From positions 763,501 to 827,500 of the forward strand of contig CP101033.1 of the NCBI GenBank assembly GCA_041319085.1: 64,000 bases of DNA. The letters run 5' to 3'. The stretch comes from Aeromonas veronii. Its GTDB lineage: Bacteria; Pseudomonadota; Gammaproteobacteria; Enterobacterales; Aeromonadaceae. The translations under genes and the position numbers were made by a program. This document shows, one piece after another, positions 1 to 9,937 of the stretch. The notes under the pieces are model-generated. The model worked only from the letters and a program-made list of their open reading frames with translations. It was not told where the DNA came from and made no database searches. The stretch's first letter is position 1, and every line of letters starts with the position of its first letter.

Positions 1-2
1 GA

Positions 3-524
3 TTAGATGGGACTCTCCTTGTGGAGCTCGCCGACACAGTCGGCCAGCGCCAGTACCAGTGCGGAGCGCACCATCTGATCGAGCCGGTTGAGCTGCATCT
101 GGTAGAAGGCCCAATCCTCTTCGCTGGCGGGGGGCTCCAGCTTCATCATGCCACCCTGATTGACCCCGTGCAGGCGGTCGAGCAGATCGTGGATCGGCTT
201 GTCGCTGAAGCGGTAATCCTTGGGGTCGCGCACCAGAAAGTCGCGGATCTTCAGATAGGCTTCCAGATCCTGATAGCGCTCGAGGGAGATGAGGCCGAGG
301 GCGAAGATGAGCTTGAGGCGCACCTCCAGCTGTCCGAGGGGGCCGCTCTGGTTGAGCAGGGGTTCGATGGCGTATTTGACGGCATACTCCTCCTGACGGA
401 ACGCGCGTCGCATCAGGGAGTCGACCGCCTCTTCCAGGATGGTCACGGCTTCGAGAAAGAAGCCGCGGGGGCCATCCTGCTCGTTCAGTCGTTCCAGTAC
501 TTCATCTTCCTGGTGTGTGGTCAT
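3..524 (-). CDS. mtlR: Mannitol operon repressor MtlR
   Basis: This 173-residue protein matches the MtlR family over its full length, including the SLMRRAFR segment near residues 36-43 and the LIFALGLIS helix. MtlR proteins are all-helical and repress mannitol uptake and oxidation genes. It is the last gene of a minus-strand run mtlA-mtlD-mtlR, the usual gammaproteobacterial order, about 130 bases after mtlD. There is no obvious helix-turn-helix, which is normal for this family. The gene is complete, its stop lying at the very edge of the window. Confidence 0.93.
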   Translation of the reverse strand: MTTHQEDEVLERLNEQDGPRGFFLEAVTILEEAVDSLMRRAFRQEEYAVKYAIEPLLNQSGPLGQLEVRLKLIFALGLISLERYQDLEAYLKIRDFLVRDPKDYRFSDKPIHDLLDRLHGVNQGGMMKLEPPASEEDWAFYQMQLNRLDQMVRSALVLALADCVGELHKESPI

Positions 525-657
525 AGGTGCATTGGGTCCAGCTGACAGGGAGAGAGCAAGCCTCTCTCCCTGTTTTTATCATATGGGGCACATTTCCTTG
601 CCATTCAAGCGCTTGGCGCGCTATCAGTGGTGGCTGAATGCGCCGCAAGCAGGGTCA

Positions 658-1803
658 TTACAGGGTTTCGTAACGGGCGACGATGGCGCGAACCACCTCG
701 CTCCCTTCATCCAGCCCGGTGACGCGAGCCAGCGCTTTGGCCGGGCCAAGCTCCGCCAGCAGGGCTTGCAGCTCCACTGCCTGCGGGTCATCGGCATTGC
801 GATAGTGGAGCGCCGCGGCGATCCCCTCCTGCAACTGCTCGTTGGGCAGGCCGTACTCCAGGGTGCCGAGCAGCGGCTTCACCAGCCGATCCCCCGCCGC
901 CAGCTTGCGCAGCGGCTGACGACCGACCCGGTCAATCTCGTCCACCAGATAGGGGTTGGCGAAGCGCGAGAGGATCTTCTCGATGTAGGCGGCGTGCAGG
1001 CGCGGGTCGAAGCCGTAGCGTTTCACCAGCACGGCACCGCTCTCCTCCATGGCGCGGCGTACCTTGCTGCGGATCACTGGATCTTCGATCGCCTCGCGCA
1101 CGGTGCGGTAGCCCCGCAGCTTGCCGAGGTAGGCGGTGACGATGTGGCCGGTGTTGAGGGTGAACAGCTTGCGCTCGACGAAGGCCATCAGGTTGTCGGT
1201 GGGCTCCATGCCCGCCACCTGTGGCAGCTCGCCCTTGAACTGGGTCTGGTCGACGATCCACTCGCTGAAGCTCTCCACCGTCACTTCCAGCGGATCATCG
1301 TTGGCAGCCGCGGCGGGAGGGACTATGCGATCCACCGCCGAGTCGACGAAACCGATGCAGGATTCGAGCGTGGCATGATACGCGACTGGCAGGTACTTGA
1401 GTACCTCCTGTTTGAGGTGGCTGGTGCCGCGTACCATGTTTTCGCAGGCGATGACGTTCAGCGGCGTCAGGTTGCCGGCATCGAAACGGGCCTGCAGCCC
1501 CTTGGCCAGGGTGCTGGCAATCTTGTCCAGAATGTTGGGACCGACCGCGGTGGTGACCAGATCGGCGGTGATGATACGGGCGATCACCTCGTGACCGGCG
1601 GAGCTGACCGCTGCCACGTTGCGCACCACGTCCAGCTTCTGATCCGCTCCCACCACATGGACCTTGTACTCCTGACGGTGGTTGAGCTGATCGATAAGCG
1701 TGTCGTTGACGTCGGCGAAGGTGACCTGATGGCTGGCATCTGCCAGCAGTTTGCCGATAAAGCCGCGACCGATGTTACCAGCACCAAAATGCAATGTTTT
1801 CAT
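658..1803 (-). CDS. mtlD: Mannitol-1-phosphate 5-dehydrogenase
   Basis: The product (381 residues) oxidises mannitol-1-phosphate to fructose-6-phosphate with NAD+, linking mannitol uptake to glycolysis. The N-terminus [17 protein letters not shown] is the nucleotide-binding glycine-rich loop of this polyol-dehydrogenase family. The open frame extends upstream to 1935, but this ATG gives the family's usual N-terminus and length (E. coli 382), so I place the start here. It follows mtlA after about 37 bases and is presumably co-transcribed with it. Confidence 0.96.
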   Translation of the reverse strand: MKTLHFGAGNIGRGFIGKLLADASHQVTFADVNDTLIDQLNHRQEYKVHVVGADQKLDVVRNVAAVSSAGHEVIARIITADLVTTAVGPNILDKIASTLAKGLQARFDAGNLTPLNVIACENMVRGTSHLKQEVLKYLPVAYHATLESCIGFVDSAVDRIVPPAAAANDDPLEVTVESFSEWIVDQTQFKGELPQVAGMEPTDNLMAFVERKLFTLNTGHIVTAYLGKLRGYRTVREAIEDPVIRSKVRRAMEESGAVLVKRYGFDPRLHAAYIEKILSRFANPYLVDEIDRVGRQPLRKLAAGDRLVKPLLGTLEYGLPNEQLQEGIAAALHYRNADDPQAVELQALLAELGPAKALARVTGLDEGSEVVRAIVARYETL

Positions 1804-1840
1804 GATATTAACCTCTTGAACCAAAGACGATGAAAGATGA

Positions 1841-3763
1841 TTACGCAGCCTGTTCGGCACCCAGCAGATCCAGGAAGGCCTGGGGATCCGTGGTGCTGGC
1901 CAGCCGGTCGATGAGACCGGGTTCATCCAGTGCATTGGTCAGGCGGGTTATCACCTGCATGTGTTCGTCGTTGCGGGCGGCGATGCCGATCACCAGTCGC
2001 GCCACCTCATCGGCGGCTTCGCCAAAGGCGACCCCGGCCGGATACTGGCAGATGACGATGCCGGTATGCTTCACAAACTCCTTGGCGGCGATGGTACCGT
2101 GCGGCACGGCGATGGATTCGCCGAGGTAGGTGGAGACCAGCTGCTCGCGCTCCAGCATGGCGTTGACGTAGTCGGGCGCCACGTAACCGCGCTCGGCCAG
2201 CAGTCGGCCTGCGGTCAGGATGGCGGCCTCCTTGTTATCTGCTTTCAGTCCCAGATGCACGTCATGACGGCTCAGGGTAAAGACCTCGGCAGCTTGCGGC
2301 TCGTAGCTGTCATCGTTGGCTGCCACCAGCAGTTGCGGGTTGGCGACATCATCGTTGGCGGCGCGGCTCAGGCTCTGTACCAGCTCCTGATAGAGACCGT
2401 TGTCGAGGAAGTTGGTCAGCGAAATATGGTGAGCGTGCGGCGCATGGCGACGGGCCCGCTCGGTCAGATCCTTGTGGGTGATGACCCAGTCCACCTGATC
2501 GTCGAGCTGATCGATGGCGCGGTTGGTGACGCTGATATTGAGCCCGGCGGCCTGCACCCGTTTGCGCAGCATGCCGGCACCCATGGCGCTGGAACCCATA
2601 CCTGCATCGCAGGCGACCACGATGTTGCGTACCGCCATTAGTTCGCCGCCCGGCTTCTTGGCCGCTGCGGTCTCGGGTTTGGCACCCTTCATGGCTTTCA
2701 TCTTGCGGGTGGCTTCACCCAGGGCATCGGCCTCGTCGGCTTCCGGCTGCTGGGCACGGACGAACACGGCGGCGACCAAGAAGGAGACGGTGGTGGAGGC
2801 GACGATGGAGAGCAGCACCCCGATGAGGGAGGCTTTCGGTGTCATCAACAGCACGGCGAAGATGGAACCCGGTGAGGCGGGGGAGACCAGACCGGCATTG
2901 AACAGGGTCAGGGTGAACACCCCGGTCATGCCACCGGCGATCACTGCCAGAATGAGGCGCGGGTTCATCAGCACATAGGGGAAGTAGATCTCGTGGATGC
3001 CGCCGAAGAAGTGAATGATGGAGGCACCAGCCGCGGACTGCTTGGCGGCGCCGCGACCGAACACCATGTAGGCCAGCAGCACGCCCATGCCCGGGCCCGG
3101 GTTCGCTTCAATCAGGAAGAAGATGGAGCTGCCGTGCTCGGTCGCCTGCTGGATCCCCAGCGGCGAGAAGATGCCGTGGTTGATGGCGTTGTTGAGGAAC
3201 AGGATCTTGGCCGGCTCGACGAAGATGGAGGTGAGCGGCAGCATGTGGTTTTCCACCAGGAAGCCGACACCACCGGCCAGCACGCCGGAGAGCACCTTGA
3301 CGAAGGGGCCAATCACGAAGAAGGCGAGGATCGCCAGCAGCATGCCGATAAGGCCGGCGGAGAAGTTGTTGACCAGCATCTCGAAGCCGCTCTTGACGCG
3401 ACCGTCCATCGCCTTGTCGAAGCGCTTGATGGCCCAACCACCGAGCGGGCCGACCATCATGGCGCCCATGAACATGGGGATGTCGGTACCGACGATGACG
3501 CCCATGGTGGTGATGGCACCGACCACACCACCGCGCTCACCGCCCATCAGTTTGCCACCGGTGTAGCCAATCAGCAGCGGCAGCAGGTAGGTGATCATCG
3601 GGCCGACCAGCTTGGCCAAGGTTTCACTTGGCAGCCAGCCGGTGGGGATGAAGAGGGCGGTGATAAAGCCCCAGGCGATGAAGGCGCCTATGTTGGGCAT
3701 GACCATATTGGACAGGAAGCGTCCAAAATTCTGTATCTTGACTTTGGTATCCGGTGATAACAT
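1841..3763 (-). CDS. mtlA: Mannitol-specific PTS enzyme IICBA
   Basis: This 640-residue membrane protein imports mannitol and phosphorylates it on entry. Domain order is IIC (about residues 1-340, multiple membrane segments, with [15 protein letters not shown] in the sugar channel), then a linker rich in Ala/Lys/Glu, IIB (about 378-470, phosphorylated Cys385 in [11 protein letters not shown]) and IIA (about 495-637, His555 in [10 protein letters not shown]). Both phospho-acceptor residues are intact and almost match E. coli numbering (384, 554). It is the first gene of the mtl operon, with CRP-like sites upstream. Confidence 0.97.
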   Translation of the reverse strand: MLSPDTKVKIQNFGRFLSNMVMPNIGAFIAWGFITALFIPTGWLPSETLAKLVGPMITYLLPLLIGYTGGKLMGGERGGVVGAITTMGVIVGTDIPMFMGAMMVGPLGGWAIKRFDKAMDGRVKSGFEMLVNNFSAGLIGMLLAILAFFVIGPFVKVLSGVLAGGVGFLVENHMLPLTSIFVEPAKILFLNNAINHGIFSPLGIQQATEHGSSIFFLIEANPGPGMGVLLAYMVFGRGAAKQSAAGASIIHFFGGIHEIYFPYVLMNPRLILAVIAGGMTGVFTLTLFNAGLVSPASPGSIFAVLLMTPKASLIGVLLSIVASTTVSFLVAAVFVRAQQPEADEADALGEATRKMKAMKGAKPETAAAKKPGGELMAVRNIVVACDAGMGSSAMGAGMLRKRVQAAGLNISVTNRAIDQLDDQVDWVITHKDLTERARRHAPHAHHISLTNFLDNGLYQELVQSLSRAANDDVANPQLLVAANDDSYEPQAAEVFTLSRHDVHLGLKADNKEAAILTAGRLLAERGYVAPDYVNAMLEREQLVSTYLGESIAVPHGTIAAKEFVKHTGIVICQYPAGVAFGEAADEVARLVIGIAARNDEHMQVITRLTNALDEPGLIDRLASTTDPQAFLDLLGAEQAA

Positions 3764-3943
3764 GTCGGGACCCCGTTTTAAGCCTGTTTGATTAAAAGTG
3801 GTAGTCGGGATGGCTGGTTTTGCCGAACCTCCATCCCGGTCGTCTAAGCAACTTCAATCTACCAGCTTGCGATCAAATTAGGCTGAAAACGGGGTATCTT
3901 GTGATCTACCTCTCAGATACCCCGCCATCCCCCCTCCCAGACA

Positions 3944-3959
3944 GGTGATCTCGATCACA
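3944..3959. promoter_or_regulatory. CRP-like site 1 upstream of mtlA
   Basis: The sequence GGTGA-N6-TCACA differs by one base from the CRP half-site consensus TGTGA-N6-TCACA, and the spacer TCTCGA is close to that of the ideal site. It lies about 180 bases upstream of the mtlA start. Mannitol operons of related bacteria are CRP-activated with several sites, so a role here is likely; this is inferred from sequence alone. Confidence 0.7.
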
Positions 3960-4016
3960 TTCCGGCGCTGTAATTCGGCTACATTTCGATCTTTTCTGTT
4001 TTGCATGACCACTTTT

Positions 4017-4032
4017 TGTGACTCGGATCACC
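4017..4032. promoter_or_regulatory. CRP-like site 2 upstream of mtlA
   Basis: TGTGA-CTCGGA-TCACC matches the CRP consensus with one mismatch in the right arm. It is 73 bases from site 1, close to seven helical turns, so the two could lie on the same face of the DNA. Confidence 0.65.
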
Positions 4033-4061
4033 AATGTTGCTTGGTGGTGTCTTTGCATGAA

Positions 4062-4077
4062 GGTGATTCGTGTCACA
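4062..4077. promoter_or_regulatory. CRP-like site 3 upstream of mtlA
   Basis: GGTGA-TTCGTG-TCACA has one mismatch to the CRP consensus. With sites 1 and 2 it makes a cluster of three within 135 bases. The rest of the 3764-4391 gap is an AT-richer non-coding stretch (about 4078-4200) and the lpxL terminator; I see no gene in it. Confidence 0.65.
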
Positions 4078-4324
4078 AATTCAATTTTTGTATTCGAATG
4101 GAGCAAGTCACTCAATGACACATCAGCGAGTAGTGACGATGAATCTATCGAAATACCCCATTATTTATCAATGAATCAATAAGTTTGTAACCCGCTTTCA
4201 GTTTCTACGGTCGGTGATGAGGTCTCTTTTGCAGCTGATTGAGGGGGATAGGCAGAAACATGCAGGGTGTGATTGCGCGGCTGATGTTCGGGGCGCTTGC
4301 TGTGCCGCTCAGGGCTGACAGCGG

Positions 4325-4352
4325 AAAAAAACAAACCGCCAGCAGGCGGTTT
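4325..4352 (-). terminator. Rho-independent terminator of lpxL
   Basis: On the minus strand an 8-bp stem (AAACCGCC / GGCGGTTT, loop of four) is followed by a run of Ts. It lies about 40 bases past the lpxL stop codon. Confidence 0.85.
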
Positions 4353-4391
4353 GTCGGTTTTTGCGAGCTGGCCCCTGTCGGGCGAGGCCGC

Positions 4392-5315
4392 TTAGTAGAA
4401 GCTGGCATCCTCGGGGGAGGGGCGGGTCTTGAAGCGGCGATGGAGCCACATGTACTGCTCCGGCGCCTTGCGCACGGCAGCTTCAATCTCGCGGTTGGCA
4501 CGGGCGGCATCGACCATGTCATCCCCGCTGGGGTAGTCGGCGAGCGGGGCCCCGATATGCAGGGTGTAACCCTCGCGGGTGCGGATGTTGTAGCAGGGCA
4601 GGGTGACGGTGTTCTTCACCCGCGCCAGGGTGGCGGTGCCGGTGATGGTCGCCGCCTGCTCCACCGCGAAGTAGGGCACGAACACGCTGGCGTGGGAGCC
4701 GTAGTCGTGATCCGGCGCGTACCAGAGGGCATCGCCGTTGCGCAGTGCCTTGATCATCCCCTTCACGTCAATTCGGTTCACCAGATATTTGTTGGAGGCG
4801 CAGCGACCGTGGTACTGGGCATACTCCAGCACCGGATTGGTGTTGGGGCGATAGACCCCCACCCCGGGGCGCACCAGACCGAAACAGCGGGCGTTGAGCT
4901 CCAGCGTCAGGAAGTGGCAGGAGAGCAGCAGCATGCCCTGTCCCTTCTCCATGGCGGCGATGACATGCTCTTCCCCTTCCACCGTCATCAGATTGCGCAT
5001 CCGCCAGTCTGGCCAGAACCAGGCGATCCCCACCTCGAACACGGCGCAGCCCACGCTCTCGAAGTTTGCTTTCAGCAGCGCCTCCCGCTCATCCCGGGTC
5101 AGTTCAGGCAAGGCCAGTTCCAGATTGCGACGGGCAATCTTTACCCGGGACTTCAATATCTTGGCGGCGAGGTGACCGAGCTGACGGCCCAGCCACATCT
5201 GGCTGCGCCACGGTAGCAGGGTCAGCAGCCAGAGCAGGCCGAGGCCGAACCAGCTGGCCCAGTAACGGGGATGAAACAGGCGGGGCTCCAGGCGGGGAGC
5301 GTGGTCATGGGCCAT
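4392..5315 (-). CDS. lpxL: Lipid A acyltransferase, LpxL (HtrB) type
   Basis: An inner-membrane enzyme that adds a secondary acyl chain to Kdo2-lipid IVA during lipid A synthesis. An N-terminal hydrophobic helix (FGLGLLWLLTLLPW) precedes the acyltransferase domain; the catalytic His-X4-Glu is in SCHFLTLE. An upstream ATG at 5339 is possible, but starting at MAHDHAP gives 307 residues with catalytic His134/Glu139, close to E. coli LpxL (306 residues, His132/Glu137), so I prefer it. It is divergent from hldE, another LPS gene. LpxL rather than LpxM or LpxP is a family-level judgement. Confidence 0.87.
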   Translation of the reverse strand: MAHDHAPRLEPRLFHPRYWASWFGLGLLWLLTLLPWRSQMWLGRQLGHLAAKILKSRVKIARRNLELALPELTRDEREALLKANFESVGCAVFEVGIAWFWPDWRMRNLMTVEGEEHVIAAMEKGQGMLLLSCHFLTLELNARCFGLVRPGVGVYRPNTNPVLEYAQYHGRCASNKYLVNRIDVKGMIKALRNGDALWYAPDHDYGSHASVFVPYFAVEQAATITGTATLARVKNTVTLPCYNIRTREGYTLHIGAPLADYPSGDDMVDAARANREIEAAVRKAPEQYMWLHRRFKTRPSPEDASFY

Positions 5316-5543
5316 GGCTAATCTCTTGTTCGCAAACACAATCGGGGGATTCTAGCCGAAAAGGGGGGCGGGGGCGAATGGCAGTGTGCTGGTCAGAGGG
5401 GTTGATTGTGGTTCACTGGTGTTACGGGAATCCTAACTATCGGTTTCCTTTAAATGGAAACCGCAGGTTTGCTTTTTCTCCCTCAAATAAAAGAGTGTGA
5501 TAAAATCGCCCGCTGATTTTTCAGGTTTTGAGAGTCGATACAG

Positions 5544-6971
5544 ATGAAGATCACCCTGCCCGAGTTTGAAAAAGCCCGCGTCCTGGTCGTAGGCGATGTC
5601 ATGTTGGACCGCTATTGGCATGGCCCCTCCGGCCGGATCTCCCCCGAGGCGCCGGTGCCCGTGGTCAAGGTTGAACACATTGAGGAGCGTCCCGGTGGCG
5701 CGGCCAACGTGGCCCTCAACTCCGCCGCCCTTGGCGCCCATGCCGTGCTGCTTGGCCTGACTGGTCAGGATGAAGCGGCCGATGCGCTGGCCGGCCAGAT
5801 GGCTGGCGTCAAGGTGGCCTGTGACTTCGTTCGTCTGGCCGACTACCCGACTATCACCAAATTGCGGGTGCTGTCCCGCAACCAGCAACTGCTGCGTCTG
5901 GACTTTGAAGAGGCCTTCCACGCCGTCGACTCCACCCTGCTGATGGGCAAGGTCGAGCAGGCGCTGCCTAATAGCGACGTGATGATCCTCTCCGACTACG
6001 GCAAGGGCGCCCTCAACGACGTGCCCGGCATGATCCAGCGCGCCCGAGCCGCCGGCATTCCGGTGCTGGTTGATCCCAAGGGGACCGATTTTGAGAAGTA
6101 CCGTGGTGCCACCCTGCTGACCCCCAACATGTCCGAGTTCGAGGCCGTGGTAGGCAAGGTGAAGAGTGAAGAGGAACTGGTCGCCAAGGGGCTGGATCTG
6201 GTCAAGCGCTTCGAGCTGGATGCCCTGCTGGTCACCCGCTCCGAAAACGGCATGACCCTGATCCGCGAAGGTCAGCCGGAGCTGCACCTGCCGGCTCAGG
6301 CCCACGAGGTGTATGACGTGACCGGTGCCGGTGATACCGTGATCTCCACCCTGGCCACCTCGCTGGCGGCAGGCAAGAGCCTGGACGAAGCCTGCGCGCT
6401 GGCCAATACCGCTGCCGGTATCGTGGTTGGCAAGCTGGGTACCTCTACCGTCAGTCCGGTCGAGCTGGCCAACGCCCTCTATACCGAGCAAGAGACCGGT
6501 TTCGGCGTGATGTCCGAAGCTCAGCTGAAAGTGGCTGTTCGTGCCGCCCGTCTGCGCGGCGAGAAGGTAGTGATGACCAACGGCTGCTTCGACATCCTGC
6601 ACGCCGGTCATGTCTCCTATCTGGCCAACGCCGGCAAGCTGGGGGATCGTCTGATCGTGGCGGTCAACACCGACGAGTCGGTGCGCCGTCTGAAAGGGCC
6701 GGGTCGTCCGGTCAACCCGACCGAGCGCCGCATGGCGGTGCTGGCTGCGTTGGGCGCGGTGGATTGGGTGGTGCCGTTTGGTGAAGATACCCCGCAGCGC
6801 CTGATCGCCGAGATCCTGCCGGACCTGCTGGTCAAGGGCGGTGACTACAAGCCGGAAGATATCGCCGGTTACGCCGAGGTGACCGCCAACGGCGGCGAGG
6901 TGCGTGTCCTCAACTTCGAGGATGGTTGCTCCACCAGCGACATCATCAAGACGATCCGCGAGCGCGGCTAA
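5544..6971 (+). CDS. hldE: Bifunctional heptose-7-phosphate kinase / heptose-1-phosphate adenylyltransferase
   Basis: This 475-residue fusion makes ADP-heptose for the LPS inner core. Residues 1 to about 318 form a ribokinase-like kinase ([11 protein letters not shown] substrate region, catalytic DVTGAGDT loop). Residues about 344-475 form a nucleotidyltransferase with [12 protein letters not shown] (HxGH at 353-356). Both halves are complete and the length is typical (E. coli 477). It is transcribed away from lpxL, so two steps of LPS synthesis share one intergenic region. Confidence 0.97.
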   Translation: MKITLPEFEKARVLVVGDVMLDRYWHGPSGRISPEAPVPVVKVEHIEERPGGAANVALNSAALGAHAVLLGLTGQDEAADALAGQMAGVKVACDFVRLADYPTITKLRVLSRNQQLLRLDFEEAFHAVDSTLLMGKVEQALPNSDVMILSDYGKGALNDVPGMIQRARAAGIPVLVDPKGTDFEKYRGATLLTPNMSEFEAVVGKVKSEEELVAKGLDLVKRFELDALLVTRSENGMTLIREGQPELHLPAQAHEVYDVTGAGDTVISTLATSLAAGKSLDEACALANTAAGIVVGKLGTSTVSPVELANALYTEQETGFGVMSEAQLKVAVRAARLRGEKVVMTNGCFDILHAGHVSYLANAGKLGDRLIVAVNTDESVRRLKGPGRPVNPTERRMAVLAALGAVDWVVPFGEDTPQRLIAEILPDLLVKGGDYKPEDIAGYAEVTANGGEVRVLNFEDGCSTSDIIKTIRERG

Positions 6972-7040
6972 CGCGCCACTGGCCCCGCAATCTGGCGGGG
7001 CTCTCTATCGGCGGTAGCAAGCCGACAGAAATACGGATAA

Positions 7041-7069
7041 CAAAAAGGCGACCTTGCGGTCGCCTTTTT
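7041..7069. terminator. Bidirectional terminator between hldE and tolC
   Basis: A stem of about 8 bp (GGCGACC-TTGC-GGTCGCC core) is flanked by A5 on the left and T5 on the right, so it can end transcription from both convergent genes. Confidence 0.88.
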
Positions 7070-7087
7070 CATGTCCGATAGCGGCTA

Positions 7088-8416
7088 TCAGGCTTTGGTC
7101 TTGGCTTTTGCCGTGGCAGGCATCAGACCCTGGTTCACTTCCACCAGATCCTGCGCTTCCAGAATACCGGCCGCCTGTTTCAGGCTCAGGATATTGAGGA
7201 TGTAGTTGTAACGGGCTTCGGAGAGCTTCTGCTTGGCCTCGTACAGCTTGCGGGTGGAGTCCAGCACGTCGACGATGGTACGGGTACCCACTTCGTAACC
7301 GGCTTCGGTCGCCTTCAGGGCGCTGTCGGCGGACACCACAGACTGGCTGTAGGCGCGAACCGAGCCGATGCTGGCGTTCACGTTGTTGTAGGAGGAGCGC
7401 ACAGTGCTCTGTACCGAGCGGAAGTTCTTCTCCAGCAGCTCGCTGGCCGCCACGTAGTTGAACTGGGCCTGCTTCACCTTGGAGCTGGTGGCGCCACCGC
7501 TATAGAGCGGCAGTTTGAAGGTCAGGCCGATATTGGCCTGATTGTCATTGCCACCGCTCTGATTGCTATCCAGCTTGTAATCGGTATTGCTGGTTTGCAG
7601 TCCGGCACCCAGATCCAGCGTCGGCTCATGGCCGGTTTTGGCCAGATCAATCTGCTCCTTGGCAATGTCCTTGCTGATGCGGGCACTGTGCAGTTGCAGG
7701 TTCTTGTCGAGCGCCAGCTCCAGCCACTTGTCGGAGCCGAAGGCGGTCTTCTGCGGGCTGAAACGATCGGTGTTCAGCACGTCCAGATTGCGGTGATCGA
7801 TACCGGTCAGCTCGCGCAGGGTCTCGTAGCTGTTGTCCAGCGCGTTCTCGGCATTGATCTCGTCAGCCAGCGCCTGGTCGCGGGAGGCTTCCGCTTCATG
7901 CACATCGGTGATGGCGGTCAGGCCCACTTCGAAACGCTGCTGGGTCTGTTCCAGCTGACGCTCTACCGCAACCTTGTTGGCACGGACGAACTCCAGAGTA
8001 TCCATCGCCTTGAGCACGTTGAAATAGGCCTGGGCAGTACGCAGCATCAGGCTCTGGATCTCTAGGTTGTAGGCGACATCAGACTGGGTAGCCTGCTTCT
8101 CGCTGATATCCAGATTGACCCAGTTACTACGACGATAGAGGGATTGCGACAGCGTCACCTCACCCTTGGCGCTGGTATTGCTCTGGGTATCGTTCTTGTT
8201 TTGCAGATAGTTGAGCCCGGCACCCAGATCGATCTGGGGCAGCAGAGGGGCACGGGATTCGTTGATCTTCTCGAAGGCCTGGTCGCGAACGGCTTTGGAC
8301 TGCAGCAACTGCGGGTCTTTGATCTGGGCTTGCTGGTAGATGTCGAGCAGGTTTTCGGCATGGGCACCGGCACTGACACCCAACAACACCATGACAGACA
8401 AGAGTGTTCTTTTCAT
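7088..8416 (-). CDS. tolC: Outer-membrane efflux channel TolC
   Basis: The product is a 442-residue outer-membrane channel of the TolC/OEP family used by tripartite drug pumps and type I secretion. A signal peptide (MKRTLLSVMVLLGVSAGAHA) is followed by ENLLDIYQQA, the characteristic mature TolC start, and two tandem OEP domains. The open frame begins at 8467, but the ATG at 8416 gives a clean signal peptide. It is divergent from nudF, the same arrangement as in E. coli, with a perfect palindrome in the gap that may be an operator. Confidence 0.95.
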   Translation of the reverse strand: MKRTLLSVMVLLGVSAGAHAENLLDIYQQAQIKDPQLLQSKAVRDQAFEKINESRAPLLPQIDLGAGLNYLQNKNDTQSNTSAKGEVTLSQSLYRRSNWVNLDISEKQATQSDVAYNLEIQSLMLRTAQAYFNVLKAMDTLEFVRANKVAVERQLEQTQQRFEVGLTAITDVHEAEASRDQALADEINAENALDNSYETLRELTGIDHRNLDVLNTDRFSPQKTAFGSDKWLELALDKNLQLHSARISKDIAKEQIDLAKTGHEPTLDLGAGLQTSNTDYKLDSNQSGGNDNQANIGLTFKLPLYSGGATSSKVKQAQFNYVAASELLEKNFRSVQSTVRSSYNNVNASIGSVRAYSQSVVSADSALKATEAGYEVGTRTIVDVLDSTRKLYEAKQKLSEARYNYILNILSLKQAAGILEAQDLVEVNQGLMPATAKAKTKA

Positions 8417-8648
8417 AGATCGTTTTAACCTTATGTAGTAACCCAAACGGGTTGCTGGAGAGGGCAAATATTGTCACCGACCAAGCTTGATTGCAGCTTA
8501 ATCACTCTACTATAAGCAAAATTTAATACTAAGAGTCTCAGGTCCGGTGACGGGAACGTCAAGAACCGGACGCAGTTTTCTCCCCGCGCGCCTAGCCAAA
8601 TGGTCTGTGGCTGCTAAAATCCACCCCTCATTGCCATGGCACGCCGAG

Positions 8649-8666
8649 TGAATGAACGTTCATTCA
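8649..8666. promoter_or_regulatory. 18-bp perfect palindrome in the tolC-nudF gap
   Basis: TGAATGAACGTTCATTCA equals its own reverse complement. It lies 56 bases before nudF and about 230 before tolC. Size and symmetry fit a TetR-family operator; the core closely resembles the paired sites at 40190 and 40236. The rest of the 305-base gap 8417-8721 shows no gene. The regulator is unknown. Confidence 0.6.
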
Positions 8667-8721
8667 TGTTCCTCGGATTTTATGGTCAAACTGATACAAG
8701 TCAAGCTGACGGGAGTCCCGG

Positions 8722-9363
8722 ATGTCGCAGCAACCCTTGCCACAAGATCGGCATTACGCCGCCGATGATGTGAAAATCATCGAAAAATCAGCTGGATATA
8801 ACGGCTTCTTCAAGGTGAATGTCTATCGTTTGCAGCATCGGTTATTTGCTGGCGGCTGGAATCAGCCCATCGTGCGCGAGCTGTTCGAGCGGGGCCATGC
8901 TGCCGCGCTGCTGCCCTATGATCCGGTGCGCGACCAGATAGTGCTGGTGGAGCAGTTCCGTATCGGCGCGATGGAGACCAGTCCGACCCCCTGGCTGCTG
9001 GAGCTGGTGGCCGGCATCATAGACCCAGGTGAGGTCGCTGAAGAGGTGGTGCGCCGCGAAGCGGTGGAAGAGGCCGGGATCGAGGTGGCCCGCTGCGAGC
9101 ATGCCATCAGCTATCTGGTGAGCCCGGGCGGCAGCACCGAGCGGATCGAGGTCTATGTGGGCGAGGTGGATGCCAGCAAGGCCGAAGGGCTGCACGGTCT
9201 GGCGGATGAGGGCGAGGATATCCGGGTGCACGTGGTGAGCCGCGAGCAGGCCTATGCCTGGCTCAAAGAGGGGCGCATTGACAACGCCGCCTCGGTCATT
9301 GCCCTGCAGTGGCTGGCCCTCAACCACGGCGAGCTGCGCGCCCGCTGGCTGGCGGATCGCTGA
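8722..9363 (+). CDS. nudF: ADP-ribose pyrophosphatase (Nudix)
   Basis: This 213-residue enzyme hydrolyses ADP-ribose to AMP and ribose-5-phosphate. The Nudix box GX5EX7REUXEEXGU is complete at about residues 98-120 (GIIDPGEVAEE ... RREAVEEAGI). Length agrees with E. coli NudF (209). It heads a same-strand run nudF-yqiB-cpdA-yqiA-parE-parC, a conserved gammaproteobacterial neighbourhood. Confidence 0.95.
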   Translation: MSQQPLPQDRHYAADDVKIIEKSAGYNGFFKVNVYRLQHRLFAGGWNQPIVRELFERGHAAALLPYDPVRDQIVLVEQFRIGAMETSPTPWLLELVAGIIDPGEVAEEVVRREAVEEAGIEVARCEHAISYLVSPGGSTERIEVYVGEVDASKAEGLHGLADEGEDIRVHVVSREQAYAWLKEGRIDNAASVIALQWLALNHGELRARWLADR

Positions 9364-9391
9364 GGTGGCGCTGACCCTGCAACAGAGCAGG

Positions 9392-9442
9392 CGCTATGTG
9401 CCTGATCTGATGTCCTTGCAGCGAACCTGCGAGGTCAACTAC
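9392..9442 (+). repeat. Partial upstream duplicate of the yqiB 5' end (copy 1)
   Basis: These 51 bases are repeated at 9499-9549 with a single A/T mismatch, offset by 107 bases. In frame they encode RYVPDLMSLQRTCEVNY, the N-terminal segment of YqiB, but the copy then runs into unrelated codons and stops at 9481. It looks like a recent tandem duplication that did not keep a second gene. Confidence 0.9.
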
Positions 9443-9471
9443 TCACGGGTGTTGATTGATGGAGTGTTGCC

Positions 9472-9921
9472 ATGCCGTTAGTTCACGCCCAGGCCAAACG
9501 CTATGTGCCTGATCTGATGTCCTTGCAGCGTACCTGCGAGGTCAACTACATGGCGTTGATGAAACTGCTGCCGCCAGATGGTGAGGTAGGGGCCGAGCGC
9601 CGCTATCGGGTCGGCAACGATCTGCAGTTCCAGCTCACCATCATTGGCGAGAGTCGCTTCACCAGTCAGGTGATCCTGAGCCAGCACAACCCCGAATTGC
9701 CCGAATATCTGCAGGCTCAAATCGAGATTCGTTTGTATCATGATGTGCGGATGGCGGAAGTGTGTGCAGCGCAACAGATTTCCCGTTTGCAACCACGTTA
9801 TGATTATCCCAATAAAAAGATGCACCAGCGGGACGAAAAGGAGCAGGTAAATCTGTTTCTGGCCGAATGGCTAAAATTTTGTCTCAGACATGGTACCAGT
9901 CCGATCAATCTCTCCAGTTGA
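9472..9921 (+). CDS. yqiB: DUF1249 protein YqiB
   Basis: A cytoplasmic 149-residue protein of unknown biochemical function. It matches YqiB in its hallmark segments: the N-terminal RYVPDLMSLQRTCEVNY, LYHDVRMAEVCAAQQI and the C-terminal YDYPNKKMHQRDEKEQVN. It lies between nudF and cpdA, as in E. coli. Residues 1-8 lie upstream of the family-like start, and the segment at 9499-9549 is the second copy of a 51-bp duplication, so the true start may have shifted; the codon at 9472 is the best ATG. Confidence 0.9.
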   Translation: MPLVHAQAKRYVPDLMSLQRTCEVNYMALMKLLPPDGEVGAERRYRVGNDLQFQLTIIGESRFTSQVILSQHNPELPEYLQAQIEIRLYHDVRMAEVCAAQQISRLQPRYDYPNKKMHQRDEKEQVNLFLAEWLKFCLRHGTSPINLSS

Positions 9922-9937
9922 ACAAATAAAAAGAAGC

